Part shown: in pieces, positions 61,282 through 64,000 of the stretch | How positions within the stretch are numbered: position 1 is the stretch's first letter | How the letters are laid out: every line of letters starts with the position of its first letter | NCBI GenBank assembly: GCA_937936785.1 | Contig: CALDDQ010000010.1 | Coordinates: forward strand, 54,754 to 118,753 | From: an uncultured Endomicrobiia bacterium | Lineage (GTDB): Bacteria > Elusimicrobiota > Endomicrobiia > DTEH01 | DNA length: 64,000 nt | Reading direction: 5' to 3' | Notes under the pieces: model-generated | Seen by the model: the letters and a program-made list of their open reading frames with translations, nothing else | What the model was told of the DNA's origin: nothing | Database searches by the model: none | Translations under genes and position numbers: made by a program

Positions 61282-62199
61282 TTAGAAGATAAACCCAAGT
61301 GAAAAGATATGTGAGAAACCGATGTCACCATATGGAATGAAAGCATAATCAAATGTTAAACCTCTCCATTTTGTTCCAATTCCTGCTTGAAGTCCACTAA
61401 GACCACCTGTCTCCACAGCTGAATTATATCCCATTCGGAAAGCAAAGATTTGTCCTACCCACCGTTCAAAACCAATCGCAAAAGACATTTTTCCAGCAAG
61501 AGGTTGGTTAAGGTCGAGATTGAAATTAAGCATTTTCCCTAAAGGTGTGAGGCTAATACCGGCTTTAATATTTGTAGGAAGAGTATTTCCTTTTATTTCA
61601 GGTCCGATATTTTGGATCACAAAACCTGTTTTTATTATGTCCGAAGGAATATATTTAATCCCAAAATCACCCGCAAAACCTGATGTATTCATTTGAGCAA
61701 TCTGTTGATTTATAAATTTAGCACATAGTCCTGCAGCAAATCTTTTACTAAATTGCTTTCCCCATCCAACCAAAATCGCTGCTTCAACAGTATTAAACTT
61801 TTGTTCGGTCTCTACATATCTTCCGAGTGAATCCTCTTTAGTTTGTGGAATACTTCCTGAATATAGAGCAATCCCACCTATGCTGAATGTTCCTGCTTTT
61901 CTCATCGGCTCAGCATAAGAAATGAAATTGTAGTTTAGTCCTTCCAAATAGATAATATGGCTTACACTAATTTCCGTTCTTGCTAAGTATCCCAACCCAG
62001 CCGGGTTCCAATATACGCTATCAGAACTTTCTATATCGCCGACATAAGCCCCACCCATGCCTGATGCTCTGGCTGTTGGATATACCATAAGAAACTGTGC
62101 TGCCGTTGAGCCCGCTCCTTTACTATATATATGCTGATATAAAGTTAACAGCGAAATGCAAGAAATTACAACCGTTATCAAATTCCTTGTTGTTTTCAT
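61282..62199 (-). CDS. PorV/PorQ-family (UPF0164-like) outer-membrane beta-barrel protein
   Basis: Signal peptide then AAQFLMVYPTARASGMGGAYVGDIESSDSVYWNPAGLGYL, barrel-like repeats. Confidence 0.88.
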   Translation of the reverse strand: MKTTRNLITVVISCISLLTLYQHIYSKGAGSTAAQFLMVYPTARASGMGGAYVGDIESSDSVYWNPAGLGYLARTEISVSHIIYLEGLNYNFISYAEPMRKAGTFSIGGIALYSGSIPQTKEDSLGRYVETEQKFNTVEAAILVGWGKQFSKRFAAGLCAKFINQQIAQMNTSGFAGDFGIKYIPSDIIKTGFVIQNIGPEIKGNTLPTNIKAGISLTPLGKMLNFNLDLNQPLAGKMSFAIGFERWVGQIFAFRMGYNSAVETGGLSGLQAGIGTKWRGLTFDYAFIPYGDIGFSHIFSLGFIF

Positions 62200-64000
62200 T
62201 TGATTACTGCTATCTTCCCTGATCTTTTATGTCCTTCTGGATCAGATATAAAGTAGATATATATCCCGATTCCTATTTCCTCATTAGATTCGTTTTTTCC
62301 ATTCCATTCTACTTTACCCGAAATACCATCATTCTCTGTCGTTCCTGGATTTAAAGTTTTTACTAACCGGCCCGTAATATCAAAAATTTTTATAGTTGAA
62401 TTCTTTGTTAGCCCTTCAAATTTTACAGTTCCTCTCACTGATTTTGAGAAATCAACTGGATTAGGATACACAACAACATTCTCAAGAGTTGTTGCTAAAG
62501 TGCTTCCTATGGTATAAACAGAAAAGTGTTTAACTTCAGCTTTAACAACCTTCTTATTCTTATCCACGGTATTGACGCCACCATCAGCAACGACTTCCCA
62601 CTTGTTTGTGTTTTCATTCAAACATAACATTTTTAATTCGTCAACAGATATATCAGTGCCATCAACTATACCGTCGTTGTTATTATCAATATATGGTATT
62701 TCTATAGTAACGAAATCCGTAAAACTGCCATATTCGCTGCCATCAGATTTTAATGCATTCAGTGCTCTTACAATCGCTGATATAACTCGTCCTTTTGTAA
62801 TCTTTTTATTCGCTTGGTCAACTTTCTGTTTTTCTTCGTCATTCAAATCATCTAACAACCGTATAAAAACTTGTACATCTACAATGACAGCATTGGGTGG
62901 TATTGTAACTTTTGTATTCGGGTCTTCTGAAGCTACAATTGTTCCACCACTTCCTGCAGAGATTAAGACTGCTACATTGATATTTACTTGTGAATAAAGT
63001 GAACCAGCAGTTACTCTTATAGTATTAACTTCCGCCTGAGCTAAATTTTGTGTAAATGTAACCGTGGCTTTACCTTTACTGTCAGTAGTAGAAGTCGAAT
63101 TACTCAATGTTCCATTACCTTTTACTACTTCAAAAGTTACTAAACGGTTTGCTACCGGATTACCATAAATATCTGTAACAACTACAGTGACTAATGACGA
63201 TTGCCCTGATATAATAGACCCGGGATTTGCTGCAACATCCAAATTTGAAGCCACACCAGCACTTACTGAAACAACATCGCTTAAACCTGTTCTCCCGTTT
63301 CCGTCAATAACTTTTATCCTGATATCCTCCGCTTTTGTATAAGTTTGATAATTGACAGTGACCGTTCCATTTGCTAAATTAGCACTTGTTACGCCAAGCA
63401 CACCTGTGCCAATAAAAGATTCATTTCCTGCTAATACCGCTTGAATGGTTACATTCCCCGAGTAAGTAGGTAGTGTGTCACCGGTAATATTTTTTGCATT
63501 TATGGTGATGGTGAAATTTGTCCCTGCCACTACATTTAATGGAGCAGTAACTTCATAGTGGTCTAAGACAGACGACCTTATATTCACTCCATTTGAACTT
63601 GTAATATTACTCAATAACCCGGCACCATTTTCCGCACGAATTAAGAAATAATAAGTAGTCCCAATATTTAAATTCAAGGCGGATGCTGTAATACTCAAAA
63701 CATTTCCTGTATATGTCCAATTCCGGATATCTGTATTTGATGGAGTAGTCCCAATTGCATACCAATATCCCTTTATACCACTTTCTTCATCACCACCAGT
63801 ATTCCAGTTTGCAGACAATTCAATAGTAGAAAAAGTAGCATCAATATCGCTACCCGTGCCATCATTTACTAAAGATGGTGCATTAGGTGGAGTTAAATCA
63901 ATCTTAATTCCATCACTTACTGCTGAGTAATTTCCTACCAATCCTGCAGTATTTTTCGCCTTTACTTTAGCATAATATGTAAACCTGTCCTGGAGATTAG
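62196..64000 (-). CDS. large secreted FnIII/Ig-like protein with C-terminal T9SS-type sorting/FlgD-like domain (5' end beyond window)
   Basis: Frame stays open to 64000 (upstream residues NLQDRFTYYAKVKAKNTAGL, FnIII-like; the 63941 start is an internal TTG); invasin/Big_1-like repeat; C-term VVYPNPVDFSKS...IKIFDITGRLVKTL...GIYIYFI. Confidence 0.88.
   Translation of the reverse strand, partial: NLQDRFTYYAKVKAKNTAGLVGNYSAVSDGIKIDLTPPNAPSLVNDGTGSDIDATFSTIELSANWNTGGDEESGIKGYWYAIGTTPSNTDIRNWTYTGNVLSITASALNLNIGTTYYFLIRAENGAGLLSNITSSNGVNIRSSVLDHYEVTAPLNVVAGTNFTITINAKNITGDTLPTYSGNVTIQAVLAGNESFIGTGVLGVTSANLANGTVTVNYQTYTKAEDIRIKVIDGNGRTGLSDVVSVSAGVASNLDVAANPGSIISGQSSLVTVVVTDIYGNPVANRLVTFEVVKGNGTLSNSTSTTDSKGKATVTFTQNLAQAEVNTIRVTAGSLYSQVNINVAVLISAGSGGTIVASEDPNTKVTIPPNAVIVDVQVFIRLLDDLNDEEKQKVDQANKKITKGRVISAIVRALNALKSDGSEYGSFTDFVTIEIPYIDNNNDGIVDGTDISVDELKMLCLNENTNKWEVVADGGVNTVDKNKKVVKAEVKHFSVYTIGSTLATTLENVVVYPNPVDFSKSVRGTVKFEGLTKNSTIKIFDITGRLVKTLNPGTTENDGISGKVEWNGKNESNEEIGIGIYIYFISDPEGHKRSGKIAVIK

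Noticed and set aside
1-64000. CRISPR arrays, transposases, integrases, phage genes
   Set aside because: No regularly spaced direct repeats or recognisable mobile-element proteins found; the Cas4-like nuclease fold at 23.9 kb is fused to GGDEF and has no cas neighbours.

Overview
AT-rich, gene-dense bacterial chromosome segment, mostly housekeeping and biosynthetic genes in tightly packed, often overlapping operons, predominantly on the minus strand. Recognisable content: Leu/Val and phospholipid genes (leuC-leuA-pssA-psd-ilvC), ssb-rpsF, serS, dnaX, pyrF, metF plus an AcsE-like methyltransferase, an ArfB-like rescue factor, a divergent YchF-like protein/MscS/OtsAB group, dusB, one tRNA-Leu(CAA), an envelope/signalling operon, carAB, two DHH-family phosphoesterases (one a RecJ), a nucleoside salvage cluster, a GAF/HD-GYP/PilZ protein, glyA, argJ-argC, rsmI, nadC, uvrB, surE, rny, rarA, zapA, a PfkB kinase/radical SAM/TatD group, an UgpC/MalK-type ATPase, and at the right edge a PorV/PorQ-like protein with a large FnIII/Ig-like secreted protein bearing a T9SS-like tail. 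No transposase, CRISPR array, phage module or rRNA was seen. The most unusual items are two domain architectures: (i) an AddB/Cas4/RecB-like PD-(D/E)XK nuclease with a four-Cys pattern fused to GAF and an intact GGDEF domain (23924..25711), and (ii) a RecJ with a complete DEDDh (DnaQ-like) exonuclease inserted within its catalytic core (35288..37513). Also notable: a MerR-receiver fusion, a YchF-like protein with degraded G motifs, an orphan Imm-5-like protein, a 31-aa membrane microprotein resembling the C-terminus of its neighbour, and a compositional shift with long inverted repeats near 60.8-61.2 kb. Gene content and composition would fit an Elusimicrobiota/Endomicrobia-like lineage, but that is a low-confidence guess. 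All calls are by eye; no searches were run.
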